A DNA stretch of 64,000 bases from Opitutaceae bacterium (GTDB lineage Bacteria > Verrucomicrobiota > Verrucomicrobiia > Opitutales > Opitutaceae). A program made the translations under genes and the position numbers. The notes beneath the pieces were generated by a model. The model was not told the origin of the DNA. It did no database searches and was given only the letters and a program-made list of their open reading frames with translations. Below are positions 19,628 through 29,482 of this stretch, piece after piece. Each line of letters starts with the position of its first letter. The first letter of the stretch is position 1. Location: positions 1 to 64,000 of the forward strand of contig JANQSC010000072.1 of the NCBI GenBank assembly GCA_028284235.1, given 5' to 3'.

Positions 19628-21603
19628 TGTGGAAGCGGCTTGCCGCGCTCGTAAGCGCCCAAATCCGGAGCGTCGCCGGTGAAACCGTCGGTCAATCCGG
19701 GCAGTTCAACCCCCGCGTCCACGGCGGCGGAACCGGCTTTGAGACGGAAGTCGAACTCGTCCAGTTGAAAAACGCGTGCGCGGTCGTTCGCGTCAGGCGG
19801 TTCGACTCGAACGAGAACGTCGTAATCGAGCATGACGCCGTGAGGCTCTTGGCCGGTGGCCGCGCTGAAGGCTTCGAGCGATTGGAAAGTCTGGGGGCTG
19901 CCGTCTTCAGGGCTCCGGCGGGCGGCTAGGGCGAAGTCGCGCAGCCGCTCGCTCGGCTGGGACCAGCGGAAAAGGGCGTCCGCGTCGGGTTTGTCCCGAT
20001 AGCCATTGTAGTCAAAAGACGTATACGACGTGTAGCTCATGGACGAAAGAGCGGGCTGGTCCAACTGATTGCCGAGAAACAAGTTGTTTCGAAAATGCCC
20101 GTTGGAGTATTGGGAGACTCGGGTTTCGGAGCAGAACGTGTTGTTGTATACGACCATCCCCGTTGGCCGGGCGGAGAATTTCAGGGAGTCGCCCACTGAG
20201 TGAACGACGTTTCGGATGAAGTAGGCGGGGCCGCCGAAAACGGGCTGGCTGCTCAGGGCCGAATGCCAGACGTTGATCCCTCGATTGTTGTAGACCCGGA
20301 GATTGTGGGCGCCGCCGTCGGTCTCGATGAAGTTGTCCGCCATCAGGAAAATGTCGTTGTTGTAGAAGTCGATAGACGCGCAATATTCGCCGGGGCCTCC
20401 TTCGGGGCGGCCATGCGTGTCGATGCAGATCGCGTCGTGGTAGTAGGCGATGTAGTTGTGGCAGACGACGTGCCCCTGCCCGTAAACCTTGACAGCGTTG
20501 TAGGAGGTGATCGGCGCAGGGTCCGGAAGGCGGGCCCAGCCGTGAACCCGATCGCGGTCGTGCATGCCGATCATGGTGTTGTCGGCGATGTAGAAGTCGT
20601 TGGATCCGGCCCAGTGCGTCATGACTACCTGCCCGACGTTTTCAGTTTTGCAATTGACGACGGAAAGTCCGGAGCTGCCCAGGACGCGCTTCAGTCCCGC
20701 GTAAAATGCGATCTCCGTATTCACGATCGTAAGACCTTCAAAATAGTGGTGGTCGGCGGCCATAATGTCGAAAAGGCGGTAGTTGCCTTCTCCATCGAAG
20801 ATCACTTCGCCATCGCCCGCCGCCTTGATCGTGATGGGGCGCTCGGCGGTCCCGTCCTGAGTGAGCACGTAAGTTCCGTGGAAGTCCAGACCGAGCGGAT
20901 TCGCGTATTTGTAGCGCTCGCCCTTGTAGACGCCCGCGTGGACGAGGATGGTGTCGCCGGCCTTGACCCGAGGTTCTGAATACAGCCACCAGTCGCCGCT
21001 GCCGTTATAGCCGTAGTAAGCCTCGTTCAACCCGGTGAAGGCGGGCTCTTCCCGCGGCCCTTCATAACCGAGCGGATAAACGTGGTAGATTTTGCCGTGC
21101 TCGTACGGCTTCGGAACGGATCGGGTGGTGACGTGTTCCACTCGTTTGGCGACGCCTATGAGGCCGTCGGGATCGACCATGGTGAACTCGCATTCATAGG
21201 TCTTGCCCGGCTCGAGTCCGAAGATACTGCCGGCGAACATGTTGGGGGTTTCGTAGACATCACGCTGCTCGTGCCCCCAGATCTTCTCGCGCTGGATACG
21301 CAGCAAAGGGATGCTGTCGCGCCAGGCGTCGGCGCCCACTTCGCGGAAGCGAACCCGCACGGTGGCGTTGTGGTTCTCGTCGCCGGAAACGTACCATTCG
21401 AAGCCGGCGTTCTCGAGCGTGGGGCGCTCGATATAGAATTCCTGCGGAACAACCGTGTCGTCGGGCAGGACGGTAAACTCGCGATCGCCCACCACCTGCG
21501 GCCGCACTTCCTTTGATTGAGCGTTGGAGAAGCTGGGGCTGAGCGCGACAGCGATGATCAGTAGGTATTCAAAGATGGCTTGGGGAAATGTAGTGCGTTT
21601 CAT
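19609..21603 (-). CDS. Secreted right-handed parallel beta-helix protein (polysaccharide lyase-like)
   Basis: Signal peptide from ATG 21603 (MKRTTFPQAIFEYLLIIAVALSPSFSNAQ); beta-helix pattern (GDTILVHAGVYKGERYKYANPLGLDFHGTYVLTQDGTAERPITIKAAGDGEVIFDGEGNYRLFDIMAADHHYFEGLTIVNTEIAF). Confidence 0.8.
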   Translation of the reverse strand: MKRTTFPQAIFEYLLIIAVALSPSFSNAQSKEVRPQVVGDREFTVLPDDTVVPQEFYIERPTLENAGFEWYVSGDENHNATVRVRFREVGADAWRDSIPLLRIQREKIWGHEQRDVYETPNMFAGSIFGLEPGKTYECEFTMVDPDGLIGVAKRVEHVTTRSVPKPYEHGKIYHVYPLGYEGPREEPAFTGLNEAYYGYNGSGDWWLYSEPRVKAGDTILVHAGVYKGERYKYANPLGLDFHGTYVLTQDGTAERPITIKAAGDGEVIFDGEGNYRLFDIMAADHHYFEGLTIVNTEIAFYAGLKRVLGSSGLSVVNCKTENVGQVVMTHWAGSNDFYIADNTMIGMHDRDRVHGWARLPDPAPITSYNAVKVYGQGHVVCHNYIAYYHDAICIDTHGRPEGGPGEYCASIDFYNNDIFLMADNFIETDGGAHNLRVYNNRGINVWHSALSSQPVFGGPAYFIRNVVHSVGDSLKFSARPTGMVVYNNTFCSETRVSQYSNGHFRNNLFLGNQLDQPALSSMSYTSYTSFDYNGYRDKPDADALFRWSQPSERLRDFALAARRSPEDGSPQTFQSLEAFSAATGQEPHGVMLDYDVLVRVEPPDANDRARVFQLDEFDFRLKAGSAAVDAGVELPGLTDGFTGDAPDLGAYERGKPLPHYGPRD

Positions 21604-21604
21604 A

Positions 21605-22297
21605 TTACTGTGAAGAAGGGAAACTCTGTAGGACCCGATAGCGGATCGAATCGCTCGTGGCCCGGATGACTTCGATGCGGGCGCCGTTGCTTTCGATGAT
21701 CTTCGAGTCGGCGAGGTCGTATTCGACGAACTGGAGCTCTGACGGCCGCGTGATATGCATCCAGATTTCCCGGTAGCCCAATTTGATTTTGCTGCCTGTC
21801 TTGCCGCCGTAGAGGAGCGCTTTTTGAGTATACTCGCTCGACAGCGCGGGCCTCGAAGATCGAGTGACTCCGGTGGCCTTCCCGTACACTGCCTGATAGT
21901 AATTTGTGACGACGCCGATGGTCGCGCCATCGCTTGAAACTAGGAATGACTCTTGCAGGGTCACTACGTCCGGGGCTTTTATTATCCGTCCGCCTTCCGG
22001 ATCATCTGTAGCGACGACGTAGGACTCCCAATCGCCTCCTCCACCCGATCTCAAATAGTATCCGGGAGTCAAGGTGTAGGCGCCGTTTTCACCAATGACC
22101 ACGTCCTCGGATAGATGAATGACGTCTCGCTCGTAGTATACACCCTCGTGGAGGATCTCGTCGCCAACCTGCGCGACGCTTTCCGTATGCAGCTGTGGCG
22201 TCGTTACGGGAGCGTTCTCGGCGCCGAAGGTCAGCGGGGCCAACGCGGCGCCAAAGGCGAGCAATGCGAGGCTCGGAGAAGAAACGAGTTTACACAT
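21605..22297 (-). CDS. Secreted protein of unknown function
   Basis: Signal peptide (MCKLVSSPSLALLAFGAALAPLTFGAEN); immediately upstream of, and co-oriented with, the beta-helix gene. Confidence 0.65.
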   Translation of the reverse strand: MCKLVSSPSLALLAFGAALAPLTFGAENAPVTTPQLHTESVAQVGDEILHEGVYYERDVIHLSEDVVIGENGAYTLTPGYYLRSGGGGDWESYVVATDDPEGGRIIKAPDVVTLQESFLVSSDGATIGVVTNYYQAVYGKATGVTRSSRPALSSEYTQKALLYGGKTGSKIKLGYREIWMHITRPSELQFVEYDLADSKIIESNGARIEVIRATSDSIRYRVLQSFPSSQ

Positions 22298-22450
22298 GGG
22301 GTCGACAAAGAGGGGTATCTAGTTCGATGGTAGATTCTTGTGTAATGAACGCGCTTTTCCAAGCGGTATCGTACAGCATCCCGTAAAAACGGGATGGGAG
22401 TGGTGATTGTTTAGGGCAGCCAAACCTCAGGAGGTTTATTGAGCTCGAGA

Positions 22451-22552
22451 AATGGCCGCTCGGAGATCGGCCGCTACCAAATAAACGCGCCGGGACGGCC
22501 CGTTCCACCTTACTCCGGTAGAGAGGTGGAACCCGCCGTCCCGGCGGGTTTT
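22451..22552. repeat. Palindromic repeat, copy A
   Basis: AATGGCCGCTCGGAGATCGGCCGCTACCA (22451-22479) plus hairpin core AACGCGCCGGGACGGCCCGTTCCACCT...AGGTGGAACCCGCCGTCCCGGCGGGTT (22484-22552); both parts recur at 25041-25257. Confidence 0.85.
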
Positions 22553-22566
22553 ATTCATCCCCGCAG

Positions 22567-25068
22567 TCAGTTCTCTCGAAATCCTTCGCTCGTGGCGACG
22601 AGTTCGACCAGGTCGCGAAAGCCGCCGCCGCGCTGTTCATGTCGGTCGAGAATCTCTTGAACGGTAGCTCGGTCGCCAAAGTTCAACTCCCTGCCGAGGG
22701 CGTAAGTGAGCAGCTTCTCGGTCAGGCATTTGGCGAATAGGTCCTTTCGACCCAATAGAAGAGTCTTCAGTTCAGAGAGATCGTTGAATGGCTCCCCGCT
22801 TGCGAGCTGTCCCGAGGCGTCGATTTTGCGGGTGGGTTTGCCTCGGTCGTCGCGGTAGAACGAGCGCTGGCGGCCGATGGGATCGTAGCTTTCCAAGGCG
22901 AAGCCAAGCGGATCGATCTTGCGATGGCAAGCAGCGCAGGTTTCGACGTGCCGGTGCTTTACGAGCTGTTCCCGTATGGTGGTGGCTCCGCGAATATCGG
23001 GCTCAAGCGGTTCGACGTCGGGAGGAGGTGGAGAGGGCGGCGTACCGAGAATATTCTCAAGTATCCAAATGCCTCGTACGACCGGAGAAGTTTCCACGCC
23101 GTTGGAGGTAGTCGTGAGAATGCTTGCATGGCTGAGCAAGCCACCTCGGTGGGATTTGGTGGGCAGTTGCACTTTTTGGAACGCATCTCCCGTCACGTTT
23201 CGAATTCCGTAGTGATCAGCCAGATACCGATTAAGAAAGGTATAGTCGGAGTCGATAAACTCGTCGATCGAGCGGTTGTTTTTGAGAATGTGCTGAAAGA
23301 ACTGACGCGTTTCCTCTTTCATGAGAGGCTGCAGTTTCCGGTCGTGGTAGATCTTGAATTTCCCTTCGTCAGGGGGCATCGAACCGAGGGCGTTTAGGCG
23401 CAGCCAGGAGTCGGTGAATTGTTCTGCGAATGCTCGAGACTTTGGATCTCGGAGCATTCGTCGCGTCTGGACGAGGACCTGTTCGGCAGTTGCGAGTTCG
23501 CCTCGATTGGCGGCCTCTAGTAGGGTTTCGTCGGGCATCGAGCTCCAGAGGAAGTAGGAAAGACGGGAAGCGAGGGCGTATTGCTCGTGGTGTTTCGGAG
23601 CTGCAGCAATATCTGCCTCGTCGTCGTTTCGGGGTCGTTCTACATAGAGAAAGTGGGGGGAGGTGAGGATCGCGGAGAGGGTCGCTTTCAGGGCTATCAG
23701 TGGACGGGTTCCGGCGTCGCGCAACCTGTCGTAGAATTTCACATACCGGTCGCGTTCGGCGGGGAGCAATGGGCGGCGAAAGGCCCGCGGAGCGAAGCGC
23801 CCGACGATTGCGGCCGGATCGAATTGGTTGGGGCGCGAGGGGCCGGGACCGAAGAGGGCTTGATGGCTTTGCGGGGGCCACTGGTCGATTTCCGGCCCTT
23901 CGATCTCCATCGAATAGATACGAAGGCGAGGACCCGCGTAGACGTCAGACAAGTAGATCTCCTGATTTTCGTCCGGCTGGGTGTCGGTACCGGACCGCCA
24001 GTTGCTGGGAACGACGTCGAGGTGGTGCTTTTCGGTCAATCGAGTCAAGGTTCGCTTGAAGGGTCGGGGACCGTTGGCGAAGACGAGAATGGGCACGAAG
24101 CCTTTGTCCATCCACGCGCGGACTTCGTAGGTTTTTCGGTCGTTGTCTGCTATCGGGAGGATCGCGATGGAGCGATCGGAGGCGTTGGTGCGGCGGTCGG
24201 GAGTACCGACGGAGGGGTCGGTAACGATGAGTTCCGCTTTCAGCGGTTCGCTCGGGTCCATACCCAGAATTTCGGGATCGTAGGGATGGGCTCTCCCGAT
24301 CGCGGTGGCGTCGATGCGGATGGTGTAGTAGCCGTCTGCGGGCACGCCTTTGAACCGGTCGGCGTGGTAGCGCTGGGATTCCCTATCTCCGTGGCCGATG
24401 TCGACGTATTCGCCGTTCACGTTGACTTCGAACCAAATTTGCGGTCGGAAGTGGAAGGTCCGGTCGGTGATGTCGTCCGGCAGGAAACGCTCATTGATTG
24501 ACGCAGGTTTTGCGTCGAAATTGATGGCTTTGTCCAGTGAAAGGGAAGCGGCCTCCAGGTATTTTTCCAGAAGATGGTCGGACAGGACCAGGCTCTTCCC
24601 TAGGTTTTGAAAGCCGTCTAATTCTTCATCCGGCGGGAAAGACGCGGTTGGATCGAACGAATCCACGTTGATCTGTAGCAAGTCGCGAACGGTGTTGCGG
24701 TATTCGAAGGCGTTGAGGCGGCGTAGTCGAGTCGTGTCTTGCCCGGCGCGGGCGGCGTGGACGCGCTCGAGTTCGCTGGTAATCCAGTCGACCATCGCTA
24801 GTCGTTCGGAAGTCGCGGGCTGCGGCTCGTCTTCGGGCGGCATATCGCCGAGGTTCAGCATGTCCAGAATTTCCTCCCACGACCAGGCTTCGTCGACGTC
24901 ATCAAAATTCAAGGACAAGGTGTCGAAACGGCGGTCGCCTTTTTGTTTCTCGTCGCCGTGGCAACTGATGCAATGGGTTTGGAGAAAGTCCAGAGGGTCG
25001 ATGGCATGGAGAGGGATCGAGCTCGAAACAAAGACCAAAATGGTAGCGGCCGATCTCCGAGCGGCCAT
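22567..25068 (-). CDS. DUF1592/DUF1588/DUF1587-type protein with N-terminal cytochrome-like (CISCH) motif
   Basis: LDFLQTHCISCHGDEKQKGDRRFDTL, LRRLNAFEYRNTVRDLLQINVD, YALASRLSYFLWSSMPDETLL, HRHVETCAACHRKIDPLGFALESYDPIGRQR. Start placed at ATG 25068 (MAARRSAATILVFVSSSIPLHA) rather than the track start 25320. Confidence 0.87.
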   Translation of the reverse strand: MAARRSAATILVFVSSSIPLHAIDPLDFLQTHCISCHGDEKQKGDRRFDTLSLNFDDVDEAWSWEEILDMLNLGDMPPEDEPQPATSERLAMVDWITSELERVHAARAGQDTTRLRRLNAFEYRNTVRDLLQINVDSFDPTASFPPDEELDGFQNLGKSLVLSDHLLEKYLEAASLSLDKAINFDAKPASINERFLPDDITDRTFHFRPQIWFEVNVNGEYVDIGHGDRESQRYHADRFKGVPADGYYTIRIDATAIGRAHPYDPEILGMDPSEPLKAELIVTDPSVGTPDRRTNASDRSIAILPIADNDRKTYEVRAWMDKGFVPILVFANGPRPFKRTLTRLTEKHHLDVVPSNWRSGTDTQPDENQEIYLSDVYAGPRLRIYSMEIEGPEIDQWPPQSHQALFGPGPSRPNQFDPAAIVGRFAPRAFRRPLLPAERDRYVKFYDRLRDAGTRPLIALKATLSAILTSPHFLYVERPRNDDEADIAAAPKHHEQYALASRLSYFLWSSMPDETLLEAANRGELATAEQVLVQTRRMLRDPKSRAFAEQFTDSWLRLNALGSMPPDEGKFKIYHDRKLQPLMKEETRQFFQHILKNNRSIDEFIDSDYTFLNRYLADHYGIRNVTGDAFQKVQLPTKSHRGGLLSHASILTTTSNGVETSPVVRGIWILENILGTPPSPPPPDVEPLEPDIRGATTIREQLVKHRHVETCAACHRKIDPLGFALESYDPIGRQRSFYRDDRGKPTRKIDASGQLASGEPFNDLSELKTLLLGRKDLFAKCLTEKLLTYALGRELNFGDRATVQEILDRHEQRGGGFRDLVELVATSEGFREN

Positions 25069-25257
25069 TCGTATGATAGGAGCGAAGCATTGTGGTTCCG
25101 CTGAGCGCATTGGTGTCAACTTAAACCCGCCGGGACGGCGGGTTCCACCTTTATTTGACTGAGCTTGCGGTGGAACGCGCCGTCCCGGCGCGTTTATGCG
25201 GATGAGAAGTAGAATAAGCTGACAACAATGCGCTAAGCGGAAAGATCGGCCGCTACC
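25041..25257. repeat. Palindromic repeat, copy B (imperfect inverted repeat about 216 bp)
   Basis: Outer arms GGTAGCGGCCGATCT (25042-25056) / AGATCGGCCGCTACC (25243-25257); inner arms CCGCTGAGCGCATTGGTGTC / GACAACAATGCGCTAAGCGG; core 25122-25195 matches copy A. Confidence 0.85.
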
Positions 25258-25323
25258 TTGAGTGGATACAAAGTTACGAATCGGAAAATTCACTTTCGAA
25301 CCCAAACGTTGGATACGCAATCT

Positions 25324-26622
25324 TTACACGAGTCCTTGCAGTGTGCCGGAGCTGGTGCCGAATTGCTCGATCTCCATCCCGAACTTCTGCAGCATGGAAA
25401 GGTAGAGATTGCAGGCGGGAGTCTGCGACCGGCCGGATTTGGGGTAGTCCTTATGTTCCCCGTGCTGGAATCCGCCGCCCGCGAGGAGCAGCGGCAGGTC
25501 GCGGTTGGAGTGGGAGCTGGCGTTGCCGAGCCCGCTGCCGAACAGGACCATGGTGTTGTCGAGGAGGGACTGATCCGCGCTCGCCTGATGCCGTTTTAAG
25601 TCTTCGAGGAAGCGAGCTAGCTCGCGACTGTAGAAAGTCTCGATAATCGCCAATTGCTTGAGCTTTTCGGGGTTCTTCCCGTGATGAGTCAGGTCGTGGT
25701 AACCTTTGGTCACTCCGGTTAGGCCGGACTCGGATTTCCAGCCGACGATATTGTAGGTCAAGACACGCGTTGAATCGGTCTGCAGGGCCAGCTTCATCAG
25801 TTCGAAGTAGAGGGGGACCTCGTCGTAGAACGCGGTGGGAAGCGGGTCGGGCAGGGCGTAGTCGACGACGGGCTTGGCCCGATTGAGCCAGGCTTCTGAC
25901 ATGGAAAGCCGCTTCTCGACTTCGCGCACCGACGTGAAATACTCGTCGAGTTTTTCCCGGTCGTTCTTGCCGAGGCGTTTTTGCAGCGACTGGGCGTCCT
26001 CGCGAACGACGTCGAGGATGCTCGTATTCAGTTTGTAGGATTGAGCGAGTCGGCCTTTCTGGGATTCGGGGGTTTCTCGGAAGAGCGCGTCGAAAAGGCT
26101 GTTCAAGTCCGGAACGGGCGCTTTGGCGACCCCGTTGCGTGTCCAGGAAATGCCGCCGCCGTACGAACCTCCGCCGGTGTTGAGCTGGATTGAAGGGAAG
26201 CGCGTGTTCGCCCCGACGAATTCCGCCGCTTTCTGGTCGAGGCTAATATTCCCTTCCGGCATTCCTTTGGACTGCTGGGAAAGCACGCCCGTCAAAAAAG
26301 AGTGCGTCGCCCGGTGGCCTCCTTTTATGCCCGGGTGGTCCAAATGAGAGAATAGGGTAAAGTCCTGGCGCAACGACTCGAGCGGTCTCAGGAGGCTCGG
26401 CATCGTGTAGCTCGGCCCCGTTTCTTTTGGGAAAAACCCTTCCGGATGCATGCCGTAGTCCAAGCCGATGCAGACCATTCGCGTTGGTTGACCGGACGCC
26501 GAAGCCGCCGCTCGGGCGAGGCTCGCAGCAGGAGCAATTGATTCTAGGAAAGGCAGGGCAACCGCGGCTCCGGCTCCCCGAAGGAACGCCCTGCGATCAA
26601 TATGGTTTCCGTGCGTTTTCAT
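25324..26622 (-). CDS. DUF1552 protein with Tat-type signal
   Basis: DRRAFLRGAGAAVALPFLESIAPA; IGLDYGMHPEGFFPKETGPSY; SVREVEKRLSMSEAWLNRAKP; DNTMVLFGSGLGNASSHSNRDLPLLLAGGG. Confidence 0.88.
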   Translation of the reverse strand: MKTHGNHIDRRAFLRGAGAAVALPFLESIAPAASLARAAASASGQPTRMVCIGLDYGMHPEGFFPKETGPSYTMPSLLRPLESLRQDFTLFSHLDHPGIKGGHRATHSFLTGVLSQQSKGMPEGNISLDQKAAEFVGANTRFPSIQLNTGGGSYGGGISWTRNGVAKAPVPDLNSLFDALFRETPESQKGRLAQSYKLNTSILDVVREDAQSLQKRLGKNDREKLDEYFTSVREVEKRLSMSEAWLNRAKPVVDYALPDPLPTAFYDEVPLYFELMKLALQTDSTRVLTYNIVGWKSESGLTGVTKGYHDLTHHGKNPEKLKQLAIIETFYSRELARFLEDLKRHQASADQSLLDNTMVLFGSGLGNASSHSNRDLPLLLAGGGFQHGEHKDYPKSGRSQTPACNLYLSMLQKFGMEIEQFGTSSGTLQGLV

Positions 26623-27099
26623 TGGGGTATATTGAGAGACTGACCAAGAACTCCATTCCTTCGCCCTTTTGCTCTATTCGAGTTCAGGATCCATTTGCTC
26701 ACGTCGCAATACCCTTCCGCCTTCGCTCCCGCTTTGCGGGGCTTCGGCGAGACGCGGCCGGGTATTCCTCGGATCGCAGCCTGAATTCTGATTCTCGAAT
26801 ATAACTTCAATGGCTCGAAAGCGAATTCTTGGACAGTCTCTAGGAACGCTAGTGGTATTGAGAGAATTGGCAAATGGAATGTGGAGCGGCGCTTCGGCCC
26901 GAGTTTGCGGCGTATTGTCCAAGAAAATCGCCCGGCGCGCCATCCTGTAAATAAGGGATAGGTGGCGCTTCTGGTTTATATACAATGGCGGCGTGAACTC
27001 TCGATTCTTGGTTTCCTCCCTCATTTATTCCGCTCCCAGTTCAGCAATGGCTTGTTGGAAGCGGCAAACCGCTTTATCTATTCCGGTGCCCCATCCCCT

Positions 27100-29430
27100 G
27101 TGAATAGACTCAAAACACCCGTTTTCGCGCTCGTTTTCCTCTCAGTTGGAACGTGCCTTTCCCCGGCTCAATCCCTGCCCGCTCTTCAAAAAGGGGTGAC
27201 CCGACCTTGGATCGGTCCCGAGTACTGGACGAATCCGCTCATGAATTGGCGACTTGCGGATGGTCGCATCGAGAATACGCACGGCGGGTGGGTGAACGAG
27301 ACCCATTCTCTGACGCATCAGTTGAAGCCCGGGGACGGGTCGTTCGCCGTGAGCGTTCGGCTGGGTTTGATGGATAGTTCCGACACGGCGTCGCAGGTGG
27401 TTGGATTTGCCGGATTCAAGATTGGGGCGGTGGGGCACCGGAACCACTACCTTTCCAACGTGCTGCACGATTTGAATGGCAGCTTCGCGAGCGAACTGGC
27501 CCAGGCGTCTCCCGTCGCAGCGGGGATCACGACGGACGGGCGCCTGCGCATCGGAGAGCTGTATTCAGAAAAGCAATTCGATTTTGCGCAGCTGGACGAG
27601 GCGACGCTCATCCTTTCGGGCATCTACTCGAACGGCCGCTTGGCAATGAGCGTAGCTCTCGCGCGAGGGGAGGAGCAGATCGCTTGGCTCGATGCGGAGA
27701 TCGAACGCGAGTCGCTGTCTGGAAATATAGCCTTGGCTTGTCATGGGTTGAACCTCCCGCGCTTGTACAAGCGCAGCGCGGAGGATATCGACCATCCGCG
27801 ATTCTGGTTCTCCGGCTGGGAAGCGGCTGGGAGCAAACTATCGGCGAATTCAAATCAGACGATCGGACCGATTCTCTGGTCGCAGTATACGCTGCACGAA
27901 AGCGCGCTGACGATGATGGTGTTTTTGGCGACGATGGAGGTGAAGGCGAACCAGACCGTTGAGTTGCAAGCGAGATCGGGCTCGTCTTGGAATACGATCG
28001 CCGAGAGCGCCGTCGATTCGCTGTCGAGTTCGGCTCGTTTTCGCATTGAAAACTGGGACAGTCGCATCGACCAGGAGTATCGGATCGCCTACCGTTGGAA
28101 CACTGCGAACGGCCCGCGCGTCGACTACTGGAGTGGGACCGTCCGCAAGAATCCCGCCGAAGATAAATCGATCGTTCTTGCGGGGCTGTCGTGTTCCAAC
28201 TCTGAGCTGTTCCCCAACCGGTTCCTCGTCGACAATCTTCTAACGCAAGATCCTGACCTCGTATATTTCTCGGGCGACCAAATTTACGAATCCAATGGCG
28301 GGTATTGGATCGTTCCGGCGAAAACCGAATCGGATGTGCCGCGGGCGGCATTGAACTATCTCGGGAAATTCTGGCTATCCATCCTCGGCTTTCGCGATTT
28401 GCTCAAAGACCGGCCAACCGTGATGACGCCCGACGACCACGACGTCTATTCGAACGACCTCTGGGGCAAGGGCGGCATCCCGATGGGGAAGGACCGCTGC
28501 TTCGGTGGCTACACCATGCACGCCGATTGGGTCAAGATGGTCGAATACACCCAGATGGGGAATCGTCCGGATCCCTACGATGAAGCGCCGATTGCTCAAG
28601 GTATCCGCGTTTACACGACAAGTCTCGATATAGGCGGCGCAAGTTTCGCTTTGATCAACGACCGCAAGTTCAAGTCTGCGCCCGGCGATGTGATCGACGC
28701 CATGGAGCCGCTCTTCGCCATGCGTGGGGAACGCAATACGCCACGGATGGATACCATCAACGAGACGAACTTCGATACGCGCCTTCTCGATCGGCCGGAC
28801 CTGGAACTACTCGGCCAGAGGCAGCTCGACTTCCTCCGACAATGGGGCAGGGACGGGACGAAACTGCGGGCGGTACTGTCCCAGTCCGCGTTTTGCCAGC
28901 CGCACCACCTCATGGTCGCGGACATGGACTCCAATGGCTGGCCGCAATCGGGTCGCAAACGGGCCTTGGAAGCGATCCGCGAAGCCAACGCGGTCATGAT
29001 CACGGGCGATCTCCACTTCGCCACCTTGGTGCAGCAAGGTATCGACGACTGGGAGGACGCCGGCTGGTCGTTTACGGTGCCCTCCGTATCCACGCAGACC
29101 CATCGGGCTTGGCGGCCGACTGTGGAAGGGAAAAATCGCTTGCCGGGGATGCCCGACTACACGGGCCGCTACCTCGATGGCTGGGGGAACAAGATCACTG
29201 TCTGGGCGGCGGCGAACCCCTACAGCTTTCTCGTCGAGGATTCGTATGACGGCGAAGGGGCGGATACGCTCAGATACTTGCAGAAGAGCGGCCAAGGCTA
29301 CGGAATCGTTCGTTTCCACCCGAAGGACAACACCGTGACGTTTGAAAGCTGGCCCGTCTTCGGCGATTTCAGAGGACCAGAATCCCACGAACCGCATCCC
29401 GGATTTCCAAAAACCATTTCAATGCAGTAA
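27100..29430 (+). CDS. PhoD-like alkaline phosphatase D family protein (probable GTG start)
   Basis: DPDLVYFSGDQIYE, VMTPDDHDVYSNDLWG, MITGDLHFATLVQ; signal peptide if started at GTG 27100. Confidence 0.83.
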   Translation: MNRLKTPVFALVFLSVGTCLSPAQSLPALQKGVTRPWIGPEYWTNPLMNWRLADGRIENTHGGWVNETHSLTHQLKPGDGSFAVSVRLGLMDSSDTASQVVGFAGFKIGAVGHRNHYLSNVLHDLNGSFASELAQASPVAAGITTDGRLRIGELYSEKQFDFAQLDEATLILSGIYSNGRLAMSVALARGEEQIAWLDAEIERESLSGNIALACHGLNLPRLYKRSAEDIDHPRFWFSGWEAAGSKLSANSNQTIGPILWSQYTLHESALTMMVFLATMEVKANQTVELQARSGSSWNTIAESAVDSLSSSARFRIENWDSRIDQEYRIAYRWNTANGPRVDYWSGTVRKNPAEDKSIVLAGLSCSNSELFPNRFLVDNLLTQDPDLVYFSGDQIYESNGGYWIVPAKTESDVPRAALNYLGKFWLSILGFRDLLKDRPTVMTPDDHDVYSNDLWGKGGIPMGKDRCFGGYTMHADWVKMVEYTQMGNRPDPYDEAPIAQGIRVYTTSLDIGGASFALINDRKFKSAPGDVIDAMEPLFAMRGERNTPRMDTINETNFDTRLLDRPDLELLGQRQLDFLRQWGRDGTKLRAVLSQSAFCQPHHLMVADMDSNGWPQSGRKRALEAIREANAVMITGDLHFATLVQQGIDDWEDAGWSFTVPSVSTQTHRAWRPTVEGKNRLPGMPDYTGRYLDGWGNKITVWAAANPYSFLVEDSYDGEGADTLRYLQKSGQGYGIVRFHPKDNTVTFESWPVFGDFRGPESHEPHPGFPKTISMQ

Positions 29431-29482
29431 CTACTGTTCCCGGCGGCGCTCCCGATTGCCTCCCCGTACGAGACTACCCCCT

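Noticed and set aside
22377-22396. CATCCCGTAAAAACGGGATG hairpin as part of the palindromic repeat
   Set aside because: Simple small hairpin not found in copy B; at most a local structure near the start of the 22297 gene.
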